A DNA stretch of 64,000 nt from Combretum micranthum (Eukaryota; Streptophyta; Magnoliopsida; Myrtales; Combretaceae), in the NCBI GenBank assembly GCA_024138025.1, contig JAMXBD010000063.1, forward strand, positions 930,001-994,000, in the 5' to 3' direction. Below, one piece after another: positions 1-12,000 of the stretch. The first letter of the stretch is position 1. The number at the start of each line of letters is the position of its first letter. The position numbers were made by a program, and so were the translations under genes. The notes under the pieces were generated by a model, which worked only from the letters and a program-made list of their open reading frames with translations, searched no databases and was not told the origin of the DNA.

Positions 1-250
1 AAATAAAGAGTTCAGATTATAATTTTTATATTGTGAATTTATAATAATAATTCTTAGTGAAAATATACAAGACATTGAAATAATATCTCAATAATAAAAA
101 AAAAAAATTAAGGATGATATGAATTTATGCTTTTGTTATTTTTATTTTAAAAAAATGTTATTGTTAAATCCACTATCATTAGATTTGTTATTATTGTTTA
201 TTATGTGTATGATGTCTACTCTTAACTAGTGTTCCTAATATATCCACGAG

Positions 251-412
251 GTTAATGTTACAAACAGTATCTAAATTTTGATAAAATATATAGTTAGATA
301 TCTAAACATTGAAATTGATCAATTTAATATTTAAAAGAACTTTTTGTGTACGATAACAATACTTCCATTAGGTTTTTTTAAAATCTCCTAATAGATCAAT
401 TTCAAAATGCAA
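251..412 (+). repeat. Dispersed repeat family R1, copy 1
   Basis: A phrase order of TTGATCAATTT, a 'taaaagaact' block, a TACGATAACAATACTTCC block and an oligo-T block recurs in R1 copies near 29.0 kb and 43.3 kb. The phrase TTGATCAA is itself palindromic and stands near both ends of the unit, so the element carries a short inverted repeat. This is the most diverged of the three copies. The class of element (MITE or part of a larger element) is not known to me. Confidence 0.5.
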
Positions 413-1005
413 ATATATAATTATATATTTCATTAAAGTTCAAACACCATTCATAATATTATTCTATATATATTCATATTTTGCTACGAAATATATCACC
501 AAATATTCATAACGTATGAGCATAATTTTTAAAATTTTACAATTGTTTCACGGAATAGATAGAATTACAGGCCGTGACATCACTAAAAACTTCATGTATA
601 TCCATTGTCTGTGTGGATGTGGTGCTTCACAGAATACATTATTGATAGTACTTGATGGACCAGCCAAAAGCAGGTATTATTTTGCACTTGAACTGAGAAA
701 AAGGTGCAGCAAGTAGAATAATTGAAGGATCATTCATTATGATGAGATTATCGTGCCAAATTCAAAAGATTCTATGGAAAGTCGCTGTTTGATTGTTGAA
801 AAATTGGCTTAGGATTATATATAAATTATCTCTCATGTCCAATTTTATAGATATTATTCTTTTGGAAGAGATTCGTGATCTTGTTTGCTTCATATGTAAT
901 TCACAATTGTTCATCTAATCTGAAATTAGTCATTTAATTTCAGCCATCTTTCATTACAACCTTCAGGAAGATGGCATTTTTATAATATATATACATACAT
1001 ACATA

Positions 1006-1028
1006 AATATATATATATATATATATAT
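1006..1028. repeat. (TA)n microsatellite
   Basis: Run of alternating A and T following 'acatacatacataaat'. Confidence 0.85.
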
Positions 1029-1372
1029 TTTAGTTTGGCCGACAAATCTTTATAATATTTCAGTTTAGCATTTAGGAAAATATATAAATAACTTGCGTAT
1101 ACTTTGATCTTGATAGGATTTATATCTTCAACCTTCAAATATTGCAAATTAATTCTACGAATTGTGATAAATTGGCAAATAATAATTCTAAACTTTGATT
1201 ATTTTGCGTAAACAATACTTAAACTTATCAAGTATAACTTGGTCTATTTTTATTAATATATATTATACCAAAAAATTAAATGTTTCTAATGCTGCCAATC
1301 TATCAAAGTGTAGAGAGTTATTGTAATATTCGAAACTTTAGATAGTATATCCATACCCAAATTAAAGTCTAA

Positions 1373-1461
1373 GGGAATATAATAATATTATAATAGTGAA
1401 GAAAGCTTTTATTGTCCGGGAATATAATAATATTATAATAGTGAAGAAAGTTTTATTGTCC
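1373..1461. repeat. Tandem duplication, about 45 bp x 2
   Basis: The unit starts GGGAATATAATAATATTA and ends TTTTATTGTCC. It occurs at 1373-1417 and again at 1418-1461 with a single one-base difference (AAGCTTTT against AAGTTTT). The near identity implies a recent local duplication. Confidence 0.9.
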
Positions 1462-3135
1462 AATCAAAGAGATCATCTAGTCAATCGTTTAATCGTTAAA
1501 ATAAATATAATAATTAAAATATCCATTTTAATAATTCAATCACTATTTATTATAGTGTGAACTATTAGATAAGAATAAGATCGATCTCATCCAAATTAAT
1601 AATGGGATGACTAAATTACCTAATGGTGAAAGGTGAAAAGGACGGCTGATGACCGGTGATGCCACTTAACTGTGATGGAAAATTTCAATAAAAAAATGAT
1701 TTCCGTTAAAAAATAATTAAAACACGAACCAATGCTCGTATTCTCTCTTAGTATATCCCTATGGCTGATAGCCATCGGAACAAAGAGCCGGCCTATCAAT
1801 GATATCCACACAATCACTTTGCTGCGTTTTAATGGGTGGAAAACAAAAAAAAAAAAAATGAAAAAAAAAGGAAGTAAATATATGTTTTTGGCAACATAAC
1901 TTTTAAATAGAATTAGGCAGAAAATGAAGGAAATAATGGGAAAATTCCACTTTGTATCATTCTTTTGGCTCCAAATTGGAGCCTTTAATAATATTAGAGA
2001 AATGATGAAAATAGGTCGCAATGAGAAGTAATTATAGAATTGTTTTTTTTTTAAACAATATTTGTCAGAAATAAAATAAGAGTAATTTTGTCCAATATAA
2101 ATCTATTTTTCTTTATTCTTTTTTGGAAAAATTTACTGTGAAGGATATCTTCAGATAAATAAAGTATTAGCATTTGAAGTATTTGGAAAAAAAAAAGGGA
2201 TTACCTTTATATAAAATGGTACAAATAAGAAAATATTATGTGCTATCATAAAATATGCTGGTATGGCATATTTAATTTAAGTCATGCCAACGTCCATTTA
2301 TAATACTAAAATGTAAATGCTTTTGTATTTGTATTGTTTCATATAGCGTTAAATTTTTTTTATTTAAAAAAATTAAAAGGATGATCTATATTTAAATTTA
2401 CCCCCAATAGTTTGTTTTGTTTGATGTAATTTCTTTCATTTCCTTTTAAAGATAAATCAAACAACGTAAATGAATTTCCTTTAGATATTTTTAAACACAA
2501 AATAAAAATTACATTTCATTTCATTTCCGCCAATTTGTTTTTTTAAATGTTCGTTTCCCTTTCTTTTCCATCTATAAAAAATTACCAAACACATTATTAA
2601 CGTTAAAACTCACTAGTCAACACAACGATTGTTAATTTTTTAAGTCTAATAAATAATAAATATAGTGAGGTTGCATTATTGACTGTAATTTAATTTGTGA
2701 AAGTTCTTTGAACTTTCTTTCTCCATATCGTTTCTTTCACTCAAAGGCGTTTTCCCCAGGAGCCTGATTCCAGGAACCAGACAAATACAACCGCGTAGAA
2801 TATCTATACGTCACATATGGTGTTTGTATTTTGTTTGTACCTTGCAAACCCTGTACTATGGCGTTTTTGATATTGCTTGCTTAAAAAGTAAAAAGGGCTC
2901 GAGCCGACTTGTACCTCGTCTTAGTTTGTTTAAAGACCTAGCAAAATGCTAAAATGACTCTCTAAATTTTGAGTTTTATTTAATTATATATATAATTTAA
3001 GATTATATAACTCTTATATTTAATTAAAATTTTTCTCATCATATTTATCTTCTTACATATATTTGTACTCCTTAACCAATTATTTATTTTTTAAAGATCA
3101 TGGAAGGAGTAAATTTAATTAATAAAAATTTTAGT

Positions 3136-3450
3136 TGGGTATCATATTTTTAGCATCTTTAAATTCTAAGTGTCAAATTTTAAAAGTTTAGTATGATAGA
3201 TGATATTTAGCAACTTTAAATTATAAGTATAAACTGGAAAAAAAAAAACAACACATTTTTAAAATTGAATAATATTTTAATCAACAAGAATCTCACTGGG
3301 TATCATATTCAGCAACTTTATATTTTAAATGTCAAATGTTACAAGTTTGGTATTATATATATGATATTTAGTAACTTTAAATTATAATTATAAATAATTG
3401 AAAAGAAAGCACATATTTTTGAAATACGATAGCGAAAATCTTTGATTCAT
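3136..3450. repeat. Degenerate tandem duplication, about 161 bp x 2
   Basis: Unit 1 (3136-3296) and unit 2 (from 3297) both begin TGGGTATCATAT. Each continues through 'agca(a/t)ctttaaat', 'aagtgtcaaat' and 'gatatttag(c/t)aacttta' in the same order. The second unit has drifted by substitutions and small gaps. A shorter internal echo of 'aactttaaattataa' is also present. No coding potential is seen. Confidence 0.65.
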
Positions 3451-3759
3451 GATGTAATATTAACCAATGACTAACTAGGATATACAAGAATTCCTTCACA
3501 TCTAATGATGGTGGATGGGTTTGGATATATTTTGCTTTTTCCTTTTTTTGTACTAGCACTAAGAAATTAAAAAAAAAAAAACAAAAGAAAGAATTTCTCT
3601 TCTTTTTATTTTTGCTTGAAGTAACTTTGTTGTGAGCAGCTATACAGGACTGAAGCCATGAGGCATAACTCAAGCATACTCTCCTTAATCGAGACAAAAA
3701 AAATATATCAAGGAGGTTATCTAAGTATTAGACAAAGACTAAGGATTAGTGATGAGTTC

Positions 3760-4215
3760 TATGTGTTACCGACTTGTCTATTAGGTGGCCTCACACTTTA
3801 ATGGTCAGACGATGTAATAATCATCATATAACATCATGAAAAAATCACATTAAAACTTTAGTTCTATTAGCTAATGGTTCTTTGTTGCACACATTTCTTG
3901 GATTTATGCAGATCCAAATCTAGCATTGCGCCAAGTGTTGTGGAGAAGTTTGGAACATATTGGAGCTTCTATGATTATACCTTAGCCATGTATGGGCAAT
4001 TTTAGTGATATACTTCTTAGTTTGGAGAAAGATTGTGGAATTCACCATTGTACTAGACTTATGAAGCAATTTAGCTCAATGGTCCTTAATGCCAACTTAA
4101 ACGACTTAGGCTATTAAGATTCGTAGTTTACCTGGTCCAATGAGAGTGAAGATGACAAAACAACCCTTAAAAAAGATAGAGCTTTAGGATCTTAAGAATG
4201 GTTTCTTGTGGTTCT
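3760..4215 (+). pseudogene. LINE endonuclease domain remnant
   Basis: With breaks in all three forward frames, the translation follows the plant L1 apurinic-type endonuclease. It gives GGLTL then W-S-D (near 3790), YADPNLALRQVLW (3910-3950), a PW.V-GDFN-like site decayed to 'PCMGNFSDIL' (about 3985-4015), EKDCG, and DLGY..S.FTWSN (4100-4145) followed by DRAL (about 4165). FTWSN and DRAL are highly characteristic of this family. At least four stops interrupt it, so no functional nuclease can be made. The frame runs up to the LTR-like block that starts near 4238. Confidence 0.7.
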
Positions 4216-4237
4216 ACTACCGATCGTATCAAGTTAT

Positions 4238-5584
4238 AAAGTTTATAAACCCAAATCAAATCCTACGATTAAGAATAGGCAAGTATACCTATCTAGAGGA
4301 GTATGGGATTAGAACGGGTGTCATCCGGATGGATCTAAAGAACAGGTACTAGTATTACCATTTCTGTACTATTTAGCCTAATTCTTGGTATAAGATTAAT
4401 AATTTAACTACTAATTAACTAAAGAATCAACTTAACAAACCTTAGGATCAATTATGAGTGCTTTCGGAAGATATAATCAATCACAAAACATACTCTTCAT
4501 CTTGATCCACCATAAACCTTAAATTTCTTATGATAATGAATTAATTAATGAATTGTTTATGCTTTGTACTGTAGGATCTCCCAAGTAAATCAATTACTCA
4601 TTCAAGTTAATTAATTCCTAATAATATATGAGAAAGTGAAGACCTCTCCTTCACTAACGCCACATAAGACCGCGTAAAAGTTAATGATCCCTATTGTAAA
4701 GATTTAATCTTTGTGCAGAAAATCAATGTTTCCCTACCTCTAGGAGAAACATTTAATTTCTTTATTCATGAAAATCTATCCTATTAAATAAAACCTCTTT
4801 CTATCTAAATAGGTACAAAGGTATAAACTTTTACTAATTAAAAAGCAATTCAATCACATAGTTTAGGGTTTCACTAGATGCAGGGTATAAAGATCTACTC
4901 CTCCGTAGAATTTACAATGAGAACAAAAGATCTATAGGAAATAGAATTAATCACGATGTAACAATAAAACCTTTTTATGTGTCTGTGATTTCCAATGAAG
5001 CTAAAGCACTTTTCCTCTTGAAGTTTGTCTTTTCTCTCTTAGGGTTTGGAAAATATGCTAAAAGATTCTCAAATATAAAAAACAAGGCTACTAGTTATAG
5101 TTCAGGATAGAAAACAAGTCAGCACGACTTATCATGTACGACCGTACTCGAAGGGGGGCTGAAACTGTTGTTTCATCGACATAAAGCAGTTATAATATGC
5201 ACAACCTAGTCTGTACGGCTGTATAGAAGGGATGGTGGACATAAGAATGTTCATTTTTGCATTTTTATCCTCCTTTTGCTCTTTGGTTTGTTCCTTGATT
5301 GTGCTGAAGGTGAGGTAGAAATTTGTAAGTCTATTAGTTTGATCCTTACCTCCAACACGGCCATGCACAAGATAGTGCATGTACAAAAATTTGGCTCTTA
5401 TCCATGTCTTGCTAATTTCATCTTGATTTTGCTTGAATCATCTTCAATTTCTCCAAATATTATCTTTTAGCCCTGAAATTAATATTTAAGCAATTAAGTA
5501 TCCTTTTCTTGATAAAATCACAAGAAATACATATCAAATATATCCAAATAAGCACTAAGAATAAGGGTCTTTTGACATTTATTA
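4238..5584 (-). mobile_element. LTR-like block (family X, copy 1) inside the LINE
   Basis: This block lies between the endonuclease and reverse-transcriptase parts of the LINE and has no LINE similarity. Read on the minus strand, its first 150 bases resemble the terminal part of the block ending at 45867. Both begin like TRATAARTG and, about 100 bases in, contain GATA(C/T)TTAATTG(C/G)TTAAA. The pentamer GTTAT stands at 4233-4237 and 5585-5589, a candidate target duplication, but the left terminus does not start with TG. That makes the left edge uncertain by some tens of bases. No coding region is seen inside. Confidence 0.5.
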
Positions 5585-5599
5585 GTTATACAAATGTTC

Positions 5600-7470
5600 T
5601 AACTCTCAAGTCATACACAACGAGTTGATTGATCTTGGTCATGTAACTCTTATGATAGATTTCCACTCTCAAATATGAAGAGAATGAAGAAGTTCAAATT
5701 TGAATAACTGTGGATGGCTTCAAACAAGTGCAAGGAGGTGATAAAAGAGGCTTACAAGGTAGTACCACTTATTGCTCATCCTTATTTATTGGGTTTCAAG
5801 TTAAAGAAATGTAAAAATTGAAGGAATGGAGTAAAGGTGCCTTCCTTAATGATATTTGTGAAATCAAAAAGGTGTAAAGGGATCTACTATATAATCAAAA
5901 GAAAAAAGGGTTAGAATTGGACTAGGTACTTGAAAGGTCATTTCTTACTTAAATTAGTCAATTTTAGGATAGGGAAGAAATACATTAGAGACAAAACTCA
6001 AGAATCTATTGCTTAAATGAAGGGGATAAGAATGCATTTTTTTCCATTAATTCACCTTAATGTGCAGACAAAGGAGTAAAATCCTTAAGTTGAAAGGTGT
6101 AGATGACAAATGGTGAGATGAGGAGGGAGCCATTTTGATGGCTTTTTATGGATTTTACAATAAACATTCAAGTCAAATGGTGAAAGTCACTGGGGTAACA
6201 CACTTGATTCAGTTCCATTGATAGTTAGAAGGAAAAATGGATGACTTTTTGAGGAAGTTGGTCTTGCCTAAGGAAATCAAGATTGTTTCTTTTTAACTTA
6301 GAGCTTTCAAAGCCCCAAGATCGTATGTCCACTTAGGCATTTTTCATCAATGATATTAACATATCACAGAAAGCAGTGTAATGGAAATGATGATGTCTAC
6401 ATTCAACACAATTAGGCTTCCATCTTCTCTCAATTTCATAGAAATTGTGTTCAACCTAGATCCTTTCCCTTCAAAAGGTTGGATACTATAACCCATTAAT
6501 CTTTGTAATCTCATCTATTAAATCATTTCTAGAGTCTTAGTAAATCTATTGAAACTGTTTCTTAATGATATTGTTTCTAAGTCTCATAATGCTTTTGTGT
6601 AAGGAGGTCGGGTGCTTCATTATTTAGTACTAGTGAAGTTAAACAAATGAGGAAAGAAAGATTCATTGCCAATGCTTAGGTAAAAACACCCTCCCTAAAT
6701 TTCAATCAAGGCTAAGATTCAAAGACCTTTAAGACTTCAATATAACTATGCTTACAAAATTAGCTTGGAGGATCATTTTCAATCTAAATATCCTTTGGTT
6801 TTTAGAGGCTCTAGAGATTCATAGGGTTGGGCAAGCATTTTACATGGGAGAGATTCTCTCATAAAAGGAGCTCTGTAATAAGTATACTATGGCCAATCCA
6901 TTAATGTATTCAAGGATGGACAGATTCCTTGCTTAAGTAATCTTCTCTTGTCCCCTTGGAGAAACCGCATTAATTTAAATCACATGGTAGGCGATTTGAG
7001 TCATCATCAATCAGGTTCTTGGAATGTTCATGAGTTGAACAAATGGTTTTATGCAAGTTTTAAGATACCTTTCTTAGTGAGATTTGTGGAGGATAAGCTC
7101 ATATGGTTGTATGAGAAAACTGGCAAATGCAATGTTCGATTAGCTTATAATTTTATAATAAGTGCTTTTAGCTAAGTTAATACACACACCTCAAGCTCAC
7201 ACCATATTGAAAAGAAAACTTGGTAGGTAATTTGGCATAACTCTAACCTCTTTAAAATCAAACACTTCATCTAGCAAGCTCTAAACAATTCTATTCCTAC
7301 TCAAAGAAATTTGATAAGAAGGAAGGTAATTCACTCTATCTACTATATATTTTTATTTGAAAGATAAATCTGTTGAGCACTTTCTTCCATGTGGCCTATG
7401 GATCAAACTAGTTCGGTTTACTTCTATGGCATTAGAATTAATCATGAACATATCACAATTTTGGATGAGT
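5600..7470 (+). pseudogene. LINE reverse transcriptase and zf-RVT remnant
   Basis: In order I see KFKFE.LWMASNKC (about 5692-5735, matching the 'FRFE.MW...P.C' block of plant L1), GFKLK, and the fingers-like block LVNLLKLFLNDIVSKSHNAFV (6530-6600, equivalent to 'L..II...QSAFV'). Next come a jump to DFNITMLTKLAWRI (about 6735-6780) and SILHGRDSLIKG, then SINVFKDG (6890-6920). The last open part, 6948-7175, gives SGSWNVHELNKWF and EDKLIWLYEKTGKCNVRLAY, the standard L1 C-terminal block. The zinc-knuckle part (7220-7330) retains W..IW......FKIKHF.WQALNNSIPTQ.NLIRRK. Stops and frameshifts are abundant and the palm segment is deleted. Confidence 0.75.
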
Positions 7471-8229
7471 GAGTAAACTCATGTATGGATGGGATAGTAG
7501 ATAATAAAAAAACAATTGTAGTTTTTGCAAGGTTGATGTGGACAATATGGAAAAGTAAATGTGAAATGGTTTTTAAAAGGAAATATTTATATGTATTTTC
7601 TATTATTACAATAGATAACCATGCTCTTTTAGAGCTAGACTTCTTGTGTAACAAGTTGGCCTATTGAGATCATGTCATGGATATGGTAAATGCTACTTTT
7701 CTTAGTTATGCTACTTCTAATCTTGATCTACTAACTAACTTGTTGCAACTTTAGTCGAAACTTGATAGCATCAATTATTTTCCAGAAGTATAGGCTTGAA
7801 ATATAAACCTTCTTCTATCAACTTCACATAATTGGTCCAATGAATCCATAAAGTAGTTTATGAGCTCCCGCCCACCCCATATCGAATTTCCATAGCGTAA
7901 TCATGTCTTGGTCTTAGGGGATTGGTTCAAAACAGGATAGAATCTTAGCAACTCTCAACAACCTCAAGCCTTGGTAGCTAGCATGCTCCTATTGGGAATT
8001 CCATTAAGTTAAATTGTGATGCATCTATGGATCAAAATTTCAAAATTTATTGCTCGGAATCCAAATGGATATCTGTGTGAGGGCAACTATAGTTTTCTTT
8101 TAACATATTTAGTTGAGTGTGTCAAAGCTGTTGTAGTATTACTTGTAGTCCCATATATGAGAAACAAAGGCTGGTTGGAAATCTTTGTAGAGATGGACTC
8201 ATCTATAGTATACCACGCTACGACGGATT

Positions 8230-8782
8230 TGTTGGTAATTATGCCCTAGGCCAAATAGTTTTATGTTCTCTAATTAGATTAGGGATTCTTATGTTCGTTA
8301 ATTATTTTATAATTTATTTAATAAATTATAATATAATTATTTATCCCTAATTAGATTAAGGGGTAAAAATGTCATTATTGAATGACATTATAAATAGAAC
8401 ATAAGGGTTTGTCTTTAGGGTTAGACAACACATGCTGTCACATTAGACTGCAGTGAAACACTGTAAACCCTAAAGCAAATAACACGAGAGTCGTGATTAG
8501 AAAGTTTAATCCCGTTCGAATCTAGAAGGTGTTCTAGATTGTGCTAGCACACAGAGGATCTTTAAGGCATTCATTCGTGTGGATACCGTAGAGGGTGTTT
8601 GCGTTTGCAACATCTCAGATCCGAATTTCCAGATTTGAAAAAGTACCAAAAAGGTATGGATCTGAAATCTTTATCCTGTTCTGATCTAATCGATACACAT
8701 GGATACTGGGTTAGGGTTTTCTTTTGATTCCGCTGCAAAAAGATTTGATCTTTATAAAATTTTAAACCCTTGGAACCCAATA
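8230..8782 (+). mobile_element. Copia-type solo LTR with GGATT target duplication
   Basis: The element begins TGTTGGTAATTATGCCC, a common Ty1/Copia LTR start, and ends CCCAATA (the usual final CA altered to TA). The 5-bp direct repeat GGATT stands immediately outside both ends (8225-8229 and 8783-8787). Inside are a TATA box (8389-8397), a GGGTTTAG/CCTAA-rich leader, and the phrase 'cttttgattccgctgcaaaa' near 8722, common in plant Copia U5 regions. No primer-binding site, polypurine tract or internal domain follows, so this is a solo LTR from LTR-LTR recombination. It sits in the RNase H domain of the LINE and is therefore younger than it. Confidence 0.85.
8389..8397 (+). promoter_or_regulatory. 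TATA box of the Copia solo LTR
   Basis: TATAAATAG lies about 160 bases from the LTR start, the usual U3 position. The nearby duplicated motif CTAATTAGATTA(A)GG (8271-8283 and 8348-8361) may be a U3 element. Confidence 0.6.
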
Positions 8783-9031
8783 GGATTGATCCAAAATCTC
8801 GTTTTCTCTTTAGAATATTCACTCATATGGGCAATTGCAACTTCAGTGCTTCAAGAGCGTGGGTTTTAGCTTGATTGGTTGGCATGCAAACCAAGCAACC
8901 AATTGGGCTGCAAACTCTTTTAAAGAAAAAGATGTGTCCAAGTGATACAGTCTAAGCATCCCCATTTTTCTTTACTTTCCATTTTGAATTCAAATGTAGA
9001 TAATGGTTCTAGTTGTGATTCTCCTTATGGC

Positions 9032-9049
9032 AAAAAAAAAAAAAAAAAA
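9032..9049 (+). repeat. Poly(A) tail of the LINE
   Basis: Eighteen consecutive A residues directly follow the RNase H remnant and a short 3' untranslated stretch. The sequence right after the run (ATGGAAAGTAAAAG) is the reverse complement of one at about 8969-8983, so the 3' end could fold into a hairpin. Confidence 0.75.
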
Positions 9050-12000
9050 TGGAAAGTAAAAGAATTTAGCAAAATATTGTACCTTAAACTTGAAATGCAC
9101 ATCAACACATAAATTATTATCAAATATTAATTTTATATATATGCCTATTTAATCACCTTAAGAACGACATAGATAGGTTTGTTTGGTTCGTTGTTTTCAT
9201 GTTATTTTAACATCTTATTTTTATCATTTTCAAAACAGTCTATCTGTCAAAAAGACACAGACGAAAAATCAATATTTTTATTTATAAATAAATCAAATAG
9301 ATTAGATACAGATAAGATACAGATGAAAATCAAATAATCCAAATAGACTCGTCTAGTCGTTTACCCATGGTTACAATGTCTTCAATACAACATCGTAGTC
9401 CTATTTAAAAAAATTATATATATGTACACATATATTCGTTTGTATTAACATTCTATGGATAGAACTTAATGGGAGGTAAGAATGATTAAGAAAGTATTGT
9501 TAAGAAAACTATAACGGTAGATATAAATTTAATACGTATTAAAATTTTATTTATGGCTTCCACTTAAGCTTTTTATCCCTCTCTCTCTCTGTCCCAGCTG
9601 CTATTTGTGCTCTCCGATTTTCCAGCTTGTAATCAGTCACATATGATTAGTCAACGACCTGCCTAATCCTAAATAGTCATGGACGTCAGTCCCTAATGGC
9701 TAACATAAACCAATCCCTTTTAGGCCATACCCCACAAACACATCCCATCATATGTCGTTATAATCAATCCCAAACAATTTAAATACGGCCCTCAACTAGT
9801 CCCCTCCTGAGCTAATAATCCCAGCTGATAGCAAACAATTTAAATGTAGTCACATATCCAACATCAATATTTAGTACTCGTGGAAAATAGGATTCATCTT
9901 CTATACTAAATAAAAAAAAAAAAAAAAAAATCCTCGGATCATCTTTGTGTAATTTATCCGAAATAATACTTTACAACTATGCACTTAACTCGCAAAACCC
10001 TAACAAAAATAGCAATCTTAATAATCTATTAGGAATTGCTTATAAGTCACTGTGAGAAATAAAAGGGTTATGTAAGAGAAAACGGTTACTAGTTGAGGCT
10101 ACTTATTTAACATTATACATGATAAGATCGAATAGTATATTAGGTGATGTCAATTAATATGTCCGTGAGCAGAAAGTTGACTTGCATTATCTAAGTTCCA
10201 TGTATGATGCAGAAGAAAATCAGCAGGTGTTAGCAAGTAAGTTAGATGCTTCACATGTGTGCGAGTGCGACTATAACAATAGTTTAAAACCCTTGATGAT
10301 GCTAGTAGCTAATCATCATTTCGTATATCGATTCGAAAATTTTGTAAAAATTATGAGATGGAATCACCTAAGTAATTCTTAATTATTATGTGTTCCCAAT
10401 TAAGAGTTTAATATTGATATTTTACTTAAAATAGTTCTGTGAGTTCGAATTGGAATTCGACCTAATCCACCACTAACACATTCAAAATCAAGAGTCACAC
10501 CATGTTAGCATATCTAGTCCCAATCTGGACATAGTAGATTAAAAAAATAAAGACTGAGTCGATAAATTTGAATCTCGTGAATAGGATGTAACTGGACTAG
10601 GTTTTACAAAACTTGAACTCGATACCTAATAGGTTTCTCGAAACCAGGTTTTTGTCCACAAACTTAAAACCTAACTAATAGACCCGAAAGGCTATGTTTG
10701 GCAAGAGGGAATTGGGAGAGAATTATTGAGGAGGGGAGGAAATGAAGGGGGATTGAGTTCCATTCCCTTGTTTGTTTTGAGAGGGAAAAAGAAGGGGAGG
10801 GAAAATAGATGAGTCGCACCACTTTTTTATCTTCTCCAAAATGGAAAGAATTAGGAGGGGAAGAGTTTTTTTCTTTTTTTTTTTTTTATTACTCTTATAT
10901 TAGTCTTTTTGAAATTACTTATTATCTTTTAAGGGCGTATAATTAATTTATTATTCATTGTATTTTATGTTTTCTAATCATTAAGACTCCATCCATTTTC
11001 CTTCCCTTCATTATCCAAACACATACATTCCTCTAATAATCATTTCTTTTACTTTCGTCCTTTCCACAATTCTTCTTTCCTAATTCATTCCATCATGCAA
11101 AGCAAAGTCATATGGTACCTAAACCGAATACTTATACCATTTCAACTACAACTATTGTATGTTTAAATTTATCTTAAAAAAGAAAAAACCTTTTTCCTCT
11201 AAAATATATTCTCATATTTTTTTTGTTAGCTTACAGAAAATTTATTTATATTAATATTTGTATATAAAATAAATCCCTTCAAATTTACTCGGTTTATTCT
11301 CAATTAGCTTACAATTGCAATATGTCATCATGATTAATTAAAATAAAATATTATTAAAGATGAACGATCTATAAAATTAAAAAAGCATATACTATTTATT
11401 AAATTGAACTATAAATTTAAAAATGTATATATTATTTATTAAATTGAACTAGTAATTTGAATATATAAACTTTAAAAAAGTTTGAATTTTAATTTTGTTA
11501 ATTGAAAAATATTTAATAATATTTCCTCTTAACAAATCTAGATTTTCAATAGGTTAAATCCATCCTAAAATCCAGCCTAAAACCCTATATGATTTACTAT
11601 AATGTCTCAAAATCCTTCCCAAACCAAATAAGGAATTTATCAGAGTGGAAGGATTAGGCACCCAATAAAAACCCATTTGGTTACATCCTCACTCGTGAAT
11701 TGGCGGATATAAATCAAGTTCGGGGTTTCCAACTCATGATGACATCTACAAGTGGCCATTTAGGTAGTAAAAGTAATTGCTTCAAACTCAAAATCTCCCA
11801 AGGAAGACTTCTTTCCCATCGTCTTCAAGCTCTTGCAAATGGCACCAAGAAAGTAAGGATCAAACTGAAGTTTTCGTACATATGTATACGCATATATATT
11901 AATACAAGTTCAAATTCACACACATAAAGATAAAAAATTAAAAATAATAATAATAACAACATAGAAAAAATGGAAAAATTGGTGTGAATACGCTCCCTAA

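Larger units (their letters stand above)
1..2700. other. AT-rich intergenic DNA
   Basis: No gene is supported here. The stretch is very AT-rich with many A and T runs. It holds a copy of dispersed repeat family R1 (251-412), a TA dinucleotide run, a local tandem duplication at 1373-1461, and a segment at about 1110-1372 whose last part (around 1330-1355) resembles one near 12190-12215. Short open frames have no recognisable protein motif. Confidence 0.6.
7985..8930 (+). pseudogene. LINE RNase H domain split by a solo LTR
   Basis: KLNCDAS at 8006-8026 is the first catalytic-Asp block of plant-type RNase H. It is followed after a frameshift by ARNPNGYL (about 8052-8075) and EMDSSIVYHATT (about 8192-8227). 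The domain is then cut at 8229 by the solo LTR and resumes at 8788. Its C-terminal helix follows as GWHANQATNWAAN (about 8878-8916), equivalent to 'V.R..N..AH.LA'. The two halves join naturally once the LTR and one copy of GGATT are ignored, which supports the insertion boundaries. Confidence 0.7.
3700..9049 (+). mobile_element. Degenerate L1-type LINE, interrupted twice
   Basis: Translated fragments in L1 order are an endonuclease-like part (about 3760-4215), a reverse-transcriptase part (about 5600-7180), a zinc-knuckle (zf-RVT) part (about 7200-7460) and an RNase H part (about 7985-8930). Stops and frameshifts are frequent, so this is a dead copy. It ends in an uninterrupted run of 18 A at 9032-9049, as expected for a LINE tail. 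Two insertions split it: an LTR-like block at about 4238-5584 and a solo LTR at 8230-8782. The catalytic part of the reverse transcriptase, with its usual FADD/YADD box, is missing between the fingers-like block and the C-terminal block, so an internal deletion is also likely. The 5' end was not located and no flanking target duplication was found. Confidence 0.75.

Noticed and set aside
516..716. 66-residue open frame with a protein-like end (GPAKSRYYFALELRKR)
   Set aside because: No domain I can name, no splice-compatible neighbours, and no other evidence of a gene in the surrounding AT-rich DNA. A database search would be needed.
10182..10382. 66-residue open frame in a slightly better-balanced patch
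   Set aside because: No recognisable motif and no adjoining exons; too short to support as a gene.
11700..11927. Possible exon ending at a GTAAGG donor
   Set aside because: The residue pattern is not obviously random, but there is no family match and no partner exon on either side.
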